The notes: generated by a model not told the origin, from the sequence alone. Numbered from the stretch's first letter, positions 17,468 through 26,118 are shown. The stretch: DNA of 64,000 bases from Clostridia bacterium (GCA_017501255.1 JAFVXE010000059.1:1-64000); one strand, 5' to 3'. Translations and numbers: made by a program.

Positions 17468-18118
17468 ATGAAATCCAAGTCTTTCCTGGTTTTCGGCCTC
17501 GGCCGTTTCGGTTCCAGCCTTGCCCGTTCCCTGTGTGAGCAGGGCCAGCAGGTTATGGCCATCGACTCCAACGAAGAAAACGTACAGGACATTGCCCCCT
17601 ATGTAACAGAAGCGGTTCAGCTGGATGCCACGGACGAAGTGGCTCTGGCAACCCTTGATGTAAGCAGCTTTGATGGCGCAGCGGTTTCCATCGGCCAGAA
17701 CGTCCGTGACAGCGTGCTGATCTGCGTGCTGCTCAAGGAGATGGGCATTCCTTACCTGATCGCCAAAGCCAACGACGAATTGCACGCCAAGGTGCTGCGC
17801 AAAATCGGCGTGGATCGGGTGGTTTTCCCGGAGCGGGATATGGGCGAACGGGTAGCCAGATCCATGATCACCTCCGGCGTGGTGGATCTGATGCAGCTGG
17901 GCGATGATTTCCAGATTGTGGAGATCCGCACCCCTGCCAAGTGGGCAGGCAATACTTTGGTAGGCCTGAATATTCGCCGGAAGTATGGCATCAGCATTTT
18001 GGCGGTTCATCGGGGCAGCGGCTATCTGGTCTCCCCCTCTGCCGATTTGCAGCTGGAAGCAGACGATACCCTGCTGGTTCTTGGCAAGGAAGACGATATC
18101 GAGGATCTGAACGAATAA
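17468..18118 (+). CDS. ktrA: TrkA/KtrA RCK-domain regulatory subunit
   Basis: This 216-residue cytoplasmic protein has an N-terminal Rossmann fold (FLVFGLGRFGSSLARSL, the dinucleotide-binding GxGxxG; DSNEENV after strand 2). The C-terminal RCK_C domain begins around residue 135 (FQIVEIRTPAKWAGNTL). It gates the KtrB pore in response to ATP/ADP or NAD(H). The RBS AAGAAAGGA precedes ATG 17468. Confidence 0.94.
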   Translation: MKSKSFLVFGLGRFGSSLARSLCEQGQQVMAIDSNEENVQDIAPYVTEAVQLDATDEVALATLDVSSFDGAAVSIGQNVRDSVLICVLLKEMGIPYLIAKANDELHAKVLRKIGVDRVVFPERDMGERVARSMITSGVVDLMQLGDDFQIVEIRTPAKWAGNTLVGLNIRRKYGISILAVHRGSGYLVSPSADLQLEADDTLLVLGKEDDIEDLNE

Positions 18119-18175
18119 TCCCCCATCCCCACTGGTATATTGTACTATGCACCGTACATGGAAAGGAGCTCCGTC

Positions 18176-18946
18176 ATGGAACAAGCATCTGTTTTTCAGC
18201 GTGAGGTTTGCCAGCCCTTCTTTCACAAAGGCGGCGACAGCGGCATCCTGCTGATGCATGGCTTTACCGGTTCCCCTGCCCATATGCGCAAAATCGCCGA
18301 TCAGCTGGCAGCGAAAGGCTACACCGTATCCTCCATTGCCCTGCCGGGCCATGCCACCAATGAGGCAGATATGGCCGCCAGCACATGGCAGCAATGGCTG
18401 GAGGCCGCCAAACGGGCCACGCTGGAGCTGAAAGAACAGTGCAAGTATGTCACCGTCTGCGGGCTGAGCATGGGCGGCGTTTTGACCATGCTGGTGGCCG
18501 AGCAGATGCAGATCGATGCCTGCGTGCCCATCTCCGCACCGGTGGATGTAAAGAACAAGCTGCTGGGACTGGCTGCCATTGCTGCCCCCCTCTATCCACG
18601 GGTGGCCTGGGGCAAAGGCGGCGAGTATCACAAGTGCCTGGACAAGGCGTACGACTTTGGCTATGCCGGTTTCCCCACCAAAAAGGGCGCCGATCTGAAC
18701 CGGCTGATCAAGCTGGCCAAGAAAAATCTGTTCAACATCACCTGCCCCATTCTGGTGGTGCAGAGCGAAAACGACGAAACCATCTGGGAAGGCAGTGCGG
18801 ACTATATCATAGAGCACGTCAGCAGTGAAAAGCGGCAAAAGCTGTGGCTTACCGGCGTGCCTCATGTATGCACCATCTCCCCGGAGCTGCCTGCCATTGT
18901 GGATGCCATCGACCAGCTGATGCAGTCCGTCAGGCAGGATAGCTGA
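18176..18946 (+). CDS. carboxylesterase-type alpha/beta hydrolase
   Basis: This is a 256-residue Est30/YvaK-like protein. LMHGFTGSP forms the oxyanion region, GLSMGG (about residue 100) carries the nucleophile serine, VQSENDETIW the acid and GVPHVCT the histidine. No signal peptide is present, so it is cytoplasmic. The start at 18176 follows GAAAGGAGCTCCGTC. The natural substrate is unknown; monoacylglycerol or short-chain esters are typical of the family. Confidence 0.88.
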   Translation: MEQASVFQREVCQPFFHKGGDSGILLMHGFTGSPAHMRKIADQLAAKGYTVSSIALPGHATNEADMAASTWQQWLEAAKRATLELKEQCKYVTVCGLSMGGVLTMLVAEQMQIDACVPISAPVDVKNKLLGLAAIAAPLYPRVAWGKGGEYHKCLDKAYDFGYAGFPTKKGADLNRLIKLAKKNLFNITCPILVVQSENDETIWEGSADYIIEHVSSEKRQKLWLTGVPHVCTISPELPAIVDAIDQLMQSVRQDS

Positions 18947-18968
18947 AACCCGCCATTTTCCTCAAATG

Positions 18969-19032
18969 CAACCACCGGTTGACAAATTGAAAAGCCGTCT
19001 TGGTTGTACGCAACTGCCCGCTTGCCTATGAT
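18969..19032 (+). promoter_or_regulatory. promoter with two dyads before the XRE membrane regulator
   Basis: TTGTAC (19004-19009) and TATGAT (19027-19032) have a 17-base spacer. A perfect dyad CAACC-ACC-GGTTG lies at 18969-18981, and GTTG-TACG-CAAC at 19003-19014 covers the -35 box. These are candidate autoregulatory operators. Confidence 0.55.
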
Positions 19033-19092
19033 GAATCCATCGGCGGCGGGCAGTTTTGCTGGCTGCTGAAATCCATACAAGAGGTGAAAGCC

Positions 19093-20085
19093 ATGATATT
19101 GGCAGACAAGATTATTCAGCTTCGGAAAAAGAACGGCTGGTCTCAGGAAGAGCTAGCCCAGCAATTGGAGGTATCCCGGCAAGCGGTAAGCAAATGGGAA
19201 GGCGCACAGGCCACGCCCGATCTGGCACGCATCCTGAAAATGGCGCAGGTGTTCGGCGTAAGCACGGATTATCTGCTGAAGGATGAAATGGAAGAGGATG
19301 ACGGATTCGAAGCGGCAGAGAGCGCAGCGAATGATGTTTCCTCCGCACGGATGGTCACCACAGAAGAAGCCTATGCTTTCCTTGCCGCAAAGGAAGCCAC
19401 GGTGGGTCGCATTGCGCTGGGAACCTTTTTGTGTATCCTTGCCCCCGTTGCCCTTCTATTGTTTGTCAGCACGGTGATGATGAATCCTGCGCCTTTTTCA
19501 GCCAATACCGCAGTTGCCCTTGGTTTGACCCTGATGCTCCTGCTGGTACTGATCGCTGTCATGCTGTTTATCTCCTGCCGCAGGCATACTGCTCCCTTCG
19601 ATTATCTGGAAACCCAGGTAATCGAAACCGCTTATGGCGTCAAAGGCATGGTACTGCGGGAGCGCAACAGCCGGGCTGCCCGCCACCGTCATATGCTCTA
19701 TGCCGGATGTGGCATTGCTGTGATCAGTCCCATACCGCTATTGCTCGGTTCTCTGCTGGGTGCTTCTTCCACGGCGGTGGTTCTCTGCCTGTGCCTGACC
19801 ATTCTGCTGGCGGGTGTGGCCGCTGTCCTTTTCATCCTGCGTGGCATCCCCGAAGAAAGCTACAACAAGCTGCTGGAGGAAGGCGATTATACCCGTGCCC
19901 GCAAAACATCCACCGTGCCGGTCAGCGCCATTTCGACCGCCTATTGGTTGCTGATTGTCGCCATTTTTCTGGGCTACAGCCTGATTACCGACAACTGGGA
20001 AATGAGCTGGGTTATCTGGCCGGTAGCAGGAGTGTTGTATGCTGCGCTGTCGCTGATTGTAAGCAGTATTGCTGAAAAAAGATGA
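19093..20085 (+). CDS. XRE-family HTH regulator fused to a membrane domain
   Basis: This is a 330-residue protein. The HTH is at residues 1-65 (LRKKNGWSQEELAQQLEVSRQAVSKWE). A linker is followed by at least five hydrophobic helices (about 105-130, 140-165, 215-240, 245-265 and 285-325). The start at 19093 follows GAGGTGAAAGCC. The recognition helix RQAVSKWE differs from RQTVSHWE in the three neighbouring XRE proteins, so it should read a different operator. Membrane-fused XRE proteins often respond to envelope signals; the signal here is unknown. Confidence 0.85.
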   Translation: MILADKIIQLRKKNGWSQEELAQQLEVSRQAVSKWEGAQATPDLARILKMAQVFGVSTDYLLKDEMEEDDGFEAAESAANDVSSARMVTTEEAYAFLAAKEATVGRIALGTFLCILAPVALLLFVSTVMMNPAPFSANTAVALGLTLMLLLVLIAVMLFISCRRHTAPFDYLETQVIETAYGVKGMVLRERNSRAARHRHMLYAGCGIAVISPIPLLLGSLLGASSTAVVLCLCLTILLAGVAAVLFILRGIPEESYNKLLEEGDYTRARKTSTVPVSAISTAYWLLIVAIFLGYSLITDNWEMSWVIWPVAGVLYAALSLIVSSIAEKR

Positions 20086-20089
20086 TAAT

Positions 20090-20128
20090 GAAAAAAGCTG
20101 GTGCATATGGCGGGAAGGCTCCTGCTTT
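20090..20128. terminator. weak bidirectional terminator
   Basis: An imperfect hairpin (AGCTGGTGC with GGCTCCTGCT) is flanked by A and T runs between convergent stop codons at 20085 and 20129. Confidence 0.4.
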
Positions 20129-21043
20129 TTATGTTCCGGTTTCCATGCTGTAGGGGATAAACTTGCGAAAGACCAACTTCTGCCCGTTTGCATCTGTGCA
20201 GGTCAGCTGAAACCCAACGCCCAATATTGGCTGAGAGGACGCGTTGGAAAGGATGAATTCCCGGGAGCCGCCCGCCCGGATGGTGGAATTGCTGTAGCCT
20301 TTCCAGTCGATCTCCTTGCCCGGATGGGTTTCCTGCCGGGCATGGCCATCTGCGAAAAAATACCACAGATCCAGCTGATCGATGGTGGTAGCCGCGCCGT
20401 TTTCCTCCCGGAAGAACACGCTGTGGGCCCACTGATAAGGGCCGGTGGTCTCCTTGCGGGGCACCGGGGATTGATAGACCACGATATCCACCCAGCCTTG
20501 CCCTTCCACCCGCGGGGACGACGAATCAAACCACGCCGGGGTGAGGGTGCTGGCAGGTGCCTTGGGGGCAGACAGCTGATCCGCTGGGATGCTGCGGGGA
20601 CTGGGCAGCCAGAATGCTGCCAACAGGCACAGGCAAAGAAACACCGAAGCGGCCACCCACGGCAGCCAGCGGGGCATGGTGCACTGGGGCAGCTGTTCAG
20701 CGGCTTCCGGCTGCGGATCGGACGGCCACGGCTCGGCAGATGGCTGTGGCTCGCAGGGGCTTCCCTGCGCTGCATCAGCGTTGCTGCCTTCCGTGCCGCC
20801 ATTGCCTATACTATCCGCATGTCCGGCTTCGCTTTCAGCCGGGGTTTCCTCCCCCAGCAGGGCCGTGACGGAGGTATCCAGCGCCTCCGCCAGCAGATGC
20901 AGCATGGCATAGTCCGGGGATGCCCGGCCATTTTCCCAATGGGATACTGTCTGGCGGGATACATTCACCTGCTGGGCCAGCTGCTCCTGGGTCAGTCCCT
21001 GCTGCTTGCGCAGTTGCCGCAGGCATTCATTGAGGCTGGTCAT
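20129..21043 (-). CDS. XRE HTH protein with one membrane helix and external domain
   Basis: This is a 304-residue protein. The HTH is at residues 1-65 (LAQQVNVSRQTVSHWENGRASPD), followed by an acidic and proline-rich linker. One membrane span lies at about 125-147 (WVAASVFLCLCLLAAFW), and an external beta-rich domain of about 150 residues ends the protein. The ATG at 21043 overlaps the stop of the preceding XRE gene (ATGA), so the two are translationally coupled. Its layout copies that neighbour, suggesting duplication. The single-span topology would let an external event alter DNA binding, but this is inference. Confidence 0.82.
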   Translation of the reverse strand: MTSLNECLRQLRKQQGLTQEQLAQQVNVSRQTVSHWENGRASPDYAMLHLLAEALDTSVTALLGEETPAESEAGHADSIGNGGTEGSNADAAQGSPCEPQPSAEPWPSDPQPEAAEQLPQCTMPRWLPWVAASVFLCLCLLAAFWLPSPRSIPADQLSAPKAPASTLTPAWFDSSSPRVEGQGWVDIVVYQSPVPRKETTGPYQWAHSVFFREENGAATTIDQLDLWYFFADGHARQETHPGKEIDWKGYSNSTIRAGGSREFILSNASSQPILGVGFQLTCTDANGQKLVFRKFIPYSMETGT

Positions 21044-22401
21044 GGCTTGGCTTCCGCAGACAGATGCAGGTAACCCGTAAAGCGCATTTCTGCGCCATCT
21101 TCAGTTTCGCCGACGATGCAGTAGCAGATCAGATCCACGGGGTTATCTGGCTCAAAGGTTTCCATCACCCACGTCTGACCCGGCTGGATGGTGGTACTGG
21201 TTTCGCCGCACCAGCGGGCAAAGGATTCGCCAGCGTTGTCGCTATAGAGGAAGCGTTCCTCACCATTGAAGAACGTAATCTGATAGCTGATGACGTTAAG
21301 GGGCGCGTCGCCGCTGTTGGTGACCAGCTGGGTGAAGGGATAGGCAGGATCGCCAGTATACGGATGAGCGCCGGGAGTCAGATAGATGGTATCGCCTTCC
21401 TTGGCGGTAATGGCCAGGAAAGGCTTGCCGGACACAGGTGCTTGTTCTACAAAGAAATCCGCTTTTTCCGGCATGGGCTGCGGCTCGTTGAGGAGTTGAA
21501 TCACATCGCCAAAAGCCAGCGCGTTGCCGTTGGCATCCACGCCTTCCAACGCAAGGCCGTACCAGCCCGCTTCATAGTCACAGGACATGGTTCGCCACTC
21601 AAAATAGGGGTTGTCCTGATTCAGTTCCGCATCCACATACTCGCTCAGTTCCCGGGCAGCGATCACCTCGGTGGAATACACACCGCCCTCGGGGGTGAAC
21701 TGGATCAGCGTCATCTTTTCGGGGTGGAAGTCAATGCCGTTACGCTCCACCACGTCAAAGCCGATATCCCATCTGGGATCTTCGCCGAATCCCGTTTCCA
21801 TGAGCCGGGCCTGCAGACGGTGGGGCACCACATCCACATAGGCCTTGGCGGTATCCTCGTTGGCGGGCTGGTTCTGGTACCAGCTCAGAGGATAGTCGGC
21901 GGGCAGCACCGGCACGGCGGTGGCTGCGGGCTGAGGTTCGGCGGTGGCGCCCTCTTCGGCGGGGATCACTTCGGGGATCTCCGAAACGTCTGCGAGCATG
22001 GGAACAGCGGTAGGATCAGCCTTTGGTACAGCGGTCAGCTCAGGCGCAGGCTCTGCGGTGGCTTCCACAACCGCGGGCACGGCAGGCTCTTCCACCGGCT
22101 GGGGCAAAATCGCCCGGACGGTCAGAATCAGGGCCAGACAGACCACCCCAAGAATGCACAGCCACAGCCAGCCGGGCATCTTGCGCTGAGCGGTCGCGGC
22201 GGGCTGAGCGGCTGCCTCCGGAATCTCGGTCACGGACAAAAGTTGGCGCAAAGCAGCCATTGCGTCATCATCCGGGGTCATACGGCCGGTTTCCCAATGG
22301 GATACCGTCTGGCGGGACACATGCAGCTTGTCCGCCAGCTGCTGCTGGGTCAGGCCTGCCGCCTTGCGGGCGTTGGTCAGTTGTTCATGGAAGGTTGCCA
22401 T
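21040..22401 (-). CDS. XRE HTH protein with one membrane helix and large external domain
   Basis: This is a 453-residue protein. The HTH is at residues 1-66 (LADKLHVSRQTVSHWETGRMTPDDD), with a membrane span at about 75-97 (WLWLCILGVVCLALILTV). A spacer rich in Ala, Pro, Glu and Thr (about 98-175) precedes an external domain of about 270 residues. The external part contains repeated phrases also seen in the downstream XRE protein (PxFxQLVTNSGDAPLNVISYQITF... ; GQTWVMETF). It is the first gene of a two-gene operon with its own promoter. Confidence 0.82.
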   Translation of the reverse strand: MATFHEQLTNARKAAGLTQQQLADKLHVSRQTVSHWETGRMTPDDDAMAALRQLLSVTEIPEAAAQPAATAQRKMPGWLWLCILGVVCLALILTVRAILPQPVEEPAVPAVVEATAEPAPELTAVPKADPTAVPMLADVSEIPEVIPAEEGATAEPQPAATAVPVLPADYPLSWYQNQPANEDTAKAYVDVVPHRLQARLMETGFGEDPRWDIGFDVVERNGIDFHPEKMTLIQFTPEGGVYSTEVIAARELSEYVDAELNQDNPYFEWRTMSCDYEAGWYGLALEGVDANGNALAFGDVIQLLNEPQPMPEKADFFVEQAPVSGKPFLAITAKEGDTIYLTPGAHPYTGDPAYPFTQLVTNSGDAPLNVISYQITFFNGEERFLYSDNAGESFARWCGETSTTIQPGQTWVMETFEPDNPVDLICYCIVGETEDGAEMRFTGYLHLSAEAKP

Positions 22402-22433
22402 GGGATCACATCCATTCTGTCGTATTGGTTACC

Positions 22434-22462
22434 ATTATACAGAGGTGGAGGCTGCAAGGCAA
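22434..22462 (-). promoter_or_regulatory. promoter of the two-gene XRE operon
   Basis: TTGCCT (22457-22462) and TATAAT (22434-22439) on the minus strand with a 17-base spacer, 33 bases from the start codon. Confidence 0.7.
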
Positions 22463-22552
22463 GCCGAGAAGAGCCGTAAGGCGTTTTTTTGTGTGCAAAA
22501 AACGGTTGCCGTCGCCACCACAAACCACCAAAAATGCCGAATTATCACGAAT

Positions 22553-22596
22553 GCTCAGATTCTGAGCGTGACTTTTTCAAGCCCCACCCCCATAAT
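22553..22596 (+). promoter_or_regulatory. palindromic operator plus promoter of the small HTH gene
   Basis: The perfect palindrome GCTCAGATTCTGAGC (22553-22567) directly abuts the -35 box GTGACT (22568-22573). A 17-base spacer leads to CATAAT (22591-22596). The same arrangement precedes the surface-protein gene at 25056-25099. Confidence 0.82.
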
Positions 22597-22653
22597 GAAA
22601 ACAGTATCACGCGCCGCCAAACACGCGGTGGACACACAAAGGAGCTGACGCAG

Positions 22654-22857
22654 TTGAACTATCTGCTGGGAGAAAAAATTGCACGGGCACGCAATGCCAA
22701 AAAGCTGACCCAGGAGCAGCTGGCCTGCCGACTGAACATATCCCGGCAGACCGTCTCCCATTGGGAAAACGACGATTCCCAGCCCAATGTGGAAATGCTG
22801 CTGAAACTGATGCAAGTGTTGGAGCTGGAAGCGGGCGATCTGCTGAAGGTGGAATAA
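22654..22857 (+). CDS. small XRE-type HTH regulator (67 aa, TTG start)
   Basis: This is a stand-alone HTH of the Cro/CI type: LNYLLGEKIARARNAKKLTQ, then LACRLNISRQTVSHWENDDS and a short helical end. The start is TTG at 22654, preceded at 9 bases by AAAGGAG; no ATG with a ribosome binding site fits the domain start. Its promoter carries a palindrome shared with the convergent surface-protein gene. That suggests it controls both itself and that gene. Proteins of this size usually act as dimeric regulators. Confidence 0.85.
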   Translation: MNYLLGEKIARARNAKKLTQEQLACRLNISRQTVSHWENDDSQPNVEMLLKLMQVLELEAGDLLKVE

Positions 22858-22880
22858 AGCTGCGAAAAGCGCATAGGAAA

Positions 22881-22920
22881 GGCCGTTGCAATGCGAGCGT
22901 TGCAACGACCTCTTTATTTG
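22881..22920. terminator. bidirectional terminator between the small HTH gene and the surface-protein gene
   Basis: GGCCGTTGCAA (22881-22891) pairs with TTGCAACGACC (22900-22910) with one mismatch, followed by TCTTTATTTG on the plus strand and by TTTCC on the minus strand. Confidence 0.75.
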
Positions 22921-22931
22921 AGTGAAATGTG

Positions 22932-25013
22932 TTACCGCACAGCCCTGCGGCGGATCATCAGCATACCGGCAGCAGCCAGCAGCATCAGTGCAGCCAACAT
23001 GCCAATGGGGGTGGCATCGCCAGCCTTGGGGGGCAGCTTCTGCACCGGGGGCTGGGTGGGCGCATCGGTAGCGGCAGGCGCGACCGTGGGGGTGACTTCC
23101 GGCGTGGTTTCCGGAGCGGCTTCCCCGGTACGGCTGAGCACGAAGGGACTGAAGGAACCGGTCTCGAACAGCAGACCATTGGCGGTTTCCTCCACCGGGA
23201 TTTCCTCTGTTGCGCCCAAATCGCTCTTGTTGTACAAGCCATCCAGATAGTGGTGCAGCTTGTACTTCTGGCCGCTCTGATGGCCTTCCGGGAAGGGCAG
23301 GTAAATCCACACATTGCTGCCGTGGTTGCCGGGCTTGAGTTCCTCGCCGTCCTTGTCCACCATGCTCAGGTCGTAATGCCAGGCATTGGTGCCCTCGGTG
23401 TAGTAGGAAATGAACAGAAGGCTGGCTCCCTCGAAAGGCTTGCCGTTGGGCACCACCACCGTGGGCTCGGTGACAGGATTCTTGCCCAGATCCTTCTTCT
23501 GGATGGCTTTTGACTCAAACTGCTTGATCACAAAGTTTTCCGTGGTGCGCCAGAAATAGGTGGGATTGAGGGCGGGACCATCTTCATCCAGCCACTGGAT
23601 CACGCACAGGTCGGCGAAATACGGCACATTGGCGCTGGCATCCGGCACATAGATGGTGAGTCGGTCATCCTCGGGCACAACGGTGGTGAACGGGTCGTAG
23701 CTCAGGGTGATCTTCTCCCCGGGGGTCACCGGCTCAAAGCCATTGGGATAGCCCTTGTCCAGCTCGTAATTCAGACCGGTCTTGCTGCCGCCATTGGGGC
23801 CCAGCAGGCTGTTGTTGCCCACGTTGAGCATCCGGTAGCCCAGCGCCCACTGAGGCGCGATGATGTTCAACTTCACCGGGCCGGGCTTGCCCATGCCCTT
23901 ATTCTGGTCAGGCTGGCCGAAGGAACACTTCAAATGGCCGGTGGACTCATCGTAGGTGATCTGATAGCCGGATTCCGCGGAACCATTCTCCACCACCAGC
24001 TGGTCGGCTCCCAAAATGTTGGTATCGGGAACATACGCCAGCCACGGCAGCAGTTCTTCGCTGGGCTGACGGGCGATGCTCAGGGTCTCCATGTCCAGCA
24101 GCTGCTGGTTTTCATCGAAAAACAGGTAGCCAAAGCTGGAGGACGCGGTATCCGGCCCATTGTTGCCAAAGGTAATGAGCTGGTCAATAACGCCGGATTC
24201 CGGAATGGGCAGGTTTTCCCCGTTATTGTTGCCAAGGCCGCCCAGCAGCCGGTAGTACTTGGCACCCTGAGGCGCTTTCACGCCGGTGATGTAGTCCGTT
24301 CCGGCGGTCAGACCCGTATAGGTGATCTGGCCATCCTGCACATCCAGCACCGTGGAATTATCCGCAGGCACAATGCGATCCGCAGGCACAGGCGTGGGCA
24401 TTTCGGTCTCGAAAGCCTCGTTTTTGCTGTGAGTCAGCGAGACATGAACCTTCTGGTACTTCAGGGGCTGACGGGCTTCATCGTACCAGCCCAGATAGAT
24501 CCAGAAGTCATTCTCGCTGGGCACCATGATGCCAGCTTCCACAATAGGCCGGGCGATTTGCAGACCCTTATCCGTAAAAGGCGAGCTGTTAGGCCCGGTC
24601 ACGGGGCCAAAGGGGATACCGGACTCCACGCTGAAAACAGGCTTGGCCTCATTCCGGCTTTCTGCGGTGTTAAAGGTATCCTGCGCATCAGCTTCATCGC
24701 TGACCGGATAAAGCACGAACAGATACTTGGGGTCTTCGATGCCTTCCGGCACGCGAATCTGCCAGCGGCCTTCCACCACGGAGCCGTTCCCGCCGGTGGA
24801 GGCCAGCGCCTTTACCCAGTCGGTAGCATCATCATTGATGGCAAAGCTCAAAAGGCCATCCGTACAGGTCTGGCTCCCGCTGAGGCCCTCCGGCAGAATC
24901 AGGCTCATCTGCGATGCGGGCACTTCCTCAAAGGTGCGGCTCGCAGCCATGGCAGTACCGCTCAGCGCCAGCAGGCACAGCACGCACAGAAGAATAGAAA
25001 TCCATTTTTTCAT
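22932..25013 (-). CDS. exported surface protein with LPxTG-like C-terminal anchor
   Basis: This is a 693-residue protein. The start at 25013 follows AAAGGGAG. Residues 1-24 form a signal peptide (MKKWISILLCVLCLLALSG, ending AMA). The middle part is beta-rich and not recognised. Near the C-terminus lies a domain common in Clostridial surface proteins (GSNVWIYLPFPEGH ... GLLFETGSFSPFVLS). A Thr/Pro/Ala stalk follows, then LPPKAGD, a hydrophobic helix and RRRAVR, the layout of a sortase substrate although the motif is not canonical LPxTG. No sortase gene is in the window. Its promoter shares a palindrome with the convergent small HTH gene. Confidence 0.82.
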   Translation of the reverse strand: MKKWISILLCVLCLLALSGTAMAASRTFEEVPASQMSLILPEGLSGSQTCTDGLLSFAINDDATDWVKALASTGGNGSVVEGRWQIRVPEGIEDPKYLFVLYPVSDEADAQDTFNTAESRNEAKPVFSVESGIPFGPVTGPNSSPFTDKGLQIARPIVEAGIMVPSENDFWIYLGWYDEARQPLKYQKVHVSLTHSKNEAFETEMPTPVPADRIVPADNSTVLDVQDGQITYTGLTAGTDYITGVKAPQGAKYYRLLGGLGNNNGENLPIPESGVIDQLITFGNNGPDTASSSFGYLFFDENQQLLDMETLSIARQPSEELLPWLAYVPDTNILGADQLVVENGSAESGYQITYDESTGHLKCSFGQPDQNKGMGKPGPVKLNIIAPQWALGYRMLNVGNNSLLGPNGGSKTGLNYELDKGYPNGFEPVTPGEKITLSYDPFTTVVPEDDRLTIYVPDASANVPYFADLCVIQWLDEDGPALNPTYFWRTTENFVIKQFESKAIQKKDLGKNPVTEPTVVVPNGKPFEGASLLFISYYTEGTNAWHYDLSMVDKDGEELKPGNHGSNVWIYLPFPEGHQSGQKYKLHHYLDGLYNKSDLGATEEIPVEETANGLLFETGSFSPFVLSRTGEAAPETTPEVTPTVAPAATDAPTQPPVQKLPPKAGDATPIGMLAALMLLAAAGMLMIRRRAVR

Positions 25014-25055
25014 ATTGCATACTCCCTTTTGTTGGGTTGGGTCAGATTCAGTTAC

Positions 25056-25099
25056 ATTATATCGGGAGTATAGCGAAAAGTCACGCTCAGATATTGAGC
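25056..25099 (-). promoter_or_regulatory. palindromic operator plus promoter of the surface-protein gene
   Basis: On the minus strand GCTCAATATCTGAGC (25099-25085) abuts GTGACT (25084-25079). A 17-base spacer leads to TATAAT (25061-25056). Order, spacing and most bases match the site at 22553-22596. Confidence 0.85.
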
Positions 25100-25172
25100 A
25101 TCCATGATAAAAGGAGCCTCCGGTTGGTGGGAGGATTCGTAAGGAACAATTTATCCAGCAGCGAAAAAGCAG

Positions 25173-25204
25173 ATGAGCATCCGGTGAAAAACCCGGATGC
25201 TCAT
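25173..25204. terminator. strong hairpin downstream of the DUF5131 gene
   Basis: ATGAGCATCCGG (25173-25184) pairs perfectly with CCGGATGCTCAT (25193-25204). On the minus strand it is followed by CTGCTTTTTC, which fits a terminator for the DUF5131 gene ending at 25314. The rest of the 300-base gap (25014-25313) holds the promoter described separately and no visible gene. Confidence 0.7.
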
Positions 25205-25313
25205 TTGCGTATGTGCCCCCACAAACGCAATGCACTGGCACAGTGCGTATAATTGCGCCCTCCTAAAACGATGGGAAAGAGGCGTTTCGACTGCTCAACA
25301 AATTGGAACTTTA

Positions 25314-26030
25314 TCAACTATTTCGTTTGAAGTTTATATCGGCTTTTCTTGCCTGAGCGCACAGATCCTTTGTCTGCAACTTGTATTCCTTACCATTCTT
25401 GATAAAATGTGTTCCGCATTGTCTGAATTCGAAAGACACGTTTTTCCTGATACACTGTGCTCTGATCCCGAGCACCCAATCGTAGTCAAGCGGTCTTGCA
25501 TTCGTGTCCGATTCACCGCCGACAACCACAAGTTCAATACCGTCAAGATATCGTTCTATATCAATGGCTTCGATAAGCGGTTGAGCCGTTATGCACTTAT
25601 GCTTGATCGGAAGCCTTTGGAAAATGCCGAGCTTATAGTTTGCATTCTTTTGATTCTCAACCGTACAGCAAACGACCACGTTCTCATAGCCGTCATCCCA
25701 ATCATCGGGGATGCAGTCCATAAATCTGTCGATACGCTTGGTGAGAAAGAGAAAGATACAATCCTTGCGCTCCTTTATCATTTGCCAGCATTCTGGGCGC
25801 CATGCATCCGCTTCCTCAATCAGAAAATCGGTGGAAAAGCAGGTATATACAATGCCGGATTTCATTTTGTAATTACCGTTCTTTAAGTGTTCTATGGGCT
25901 TTGCAAAGTCCTTTGTTTTTTCAATGATACCTGTATCAACGCCACGCTTTGCGTCGCCCTTGTGGATATAGCAATAGAGGCAGCCGTCGCTGCACTTTTT
26001 GCAACCTCTCCACGGATTCCACATCGCCAT
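25314..26030 (-). CDS. DUF5131 / phage Gp37-Gp68-like protein
   Basis: This 238-residue protein begins MAMWNPWRGCKKCSDGCLYCYIH, the cysteine-rich N-terminus of the DUF5131 (Gp37/Gp68) family, which is linked to phage and mobile DNA and resembles radical-SAM folds. Further family segments are FSTDFLIEEADAWRPE, LTKRIDRF, and VVVGGESDTNARPLDYDWV. The start follows GAGGTGA. Function is unknown. It looks more AT-rich than its neighbours and uses codons such as ATA and AAA more often, which suggests recent acquisition. Confidence 0.85.
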   Translation of the reverse strand: MAMWNPWRGCKKCSDGCLYCYIHKGDAKRGVDTGIIEKTKDFAKPIEHLKNGNYKMKSGIVYTCFSTDFLIEEADAWRPECWQMIKERKDCIFLFLTKRIDRFMDCIPDDWDDGYENVVVCCTVENQKNANYKLGIFQRLPIKHKCITAQPLIEAIDIERYLDGIELVVVGGESDTNARPLDYDWVLGIRAQCIRKNVSFEFRQCGTHFIKNGKEYKLQTKDLCAQARKADINFKRNS

Positions 26031-26088
26031 ATTCTCACCTCGTCAAATTCGGGTTTATCGCTTTCATTCTATCACAGCAGTACACAAA

Positions 26089-26118
26089 ACCACAAGCCAA
26101 CAAAGGCTTGCGGTTTCA
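26089..26118 (-). terminator. terminator of the ABC-transporter operon
   Basis: On the minus strand AACCGCAAGCC pairs with GGCTTGTGGTT (one mismatch), followed by TTGTG. It lies 84 bases past the permease stop. A -10-like TAGAAT for the DUF5131 gene follows shortly after. Confidence 0.6.

Noticed and set aside
16049..18865. A 938-codon open frame on the minus strand
   Set aside because: It lies opposite ktrB, ktrA and the esterase, whose products have clear family motifs. GC-rich third positions of those genes keep the opposite frame open, and its protein has no recognisable domain.
22932..25013. A certain sortase substrate call
   Set aside because: The motif LPPKAGD is not canonical LPxTG and no sortase gene is in the window, so only the general anchor layout is claimed.
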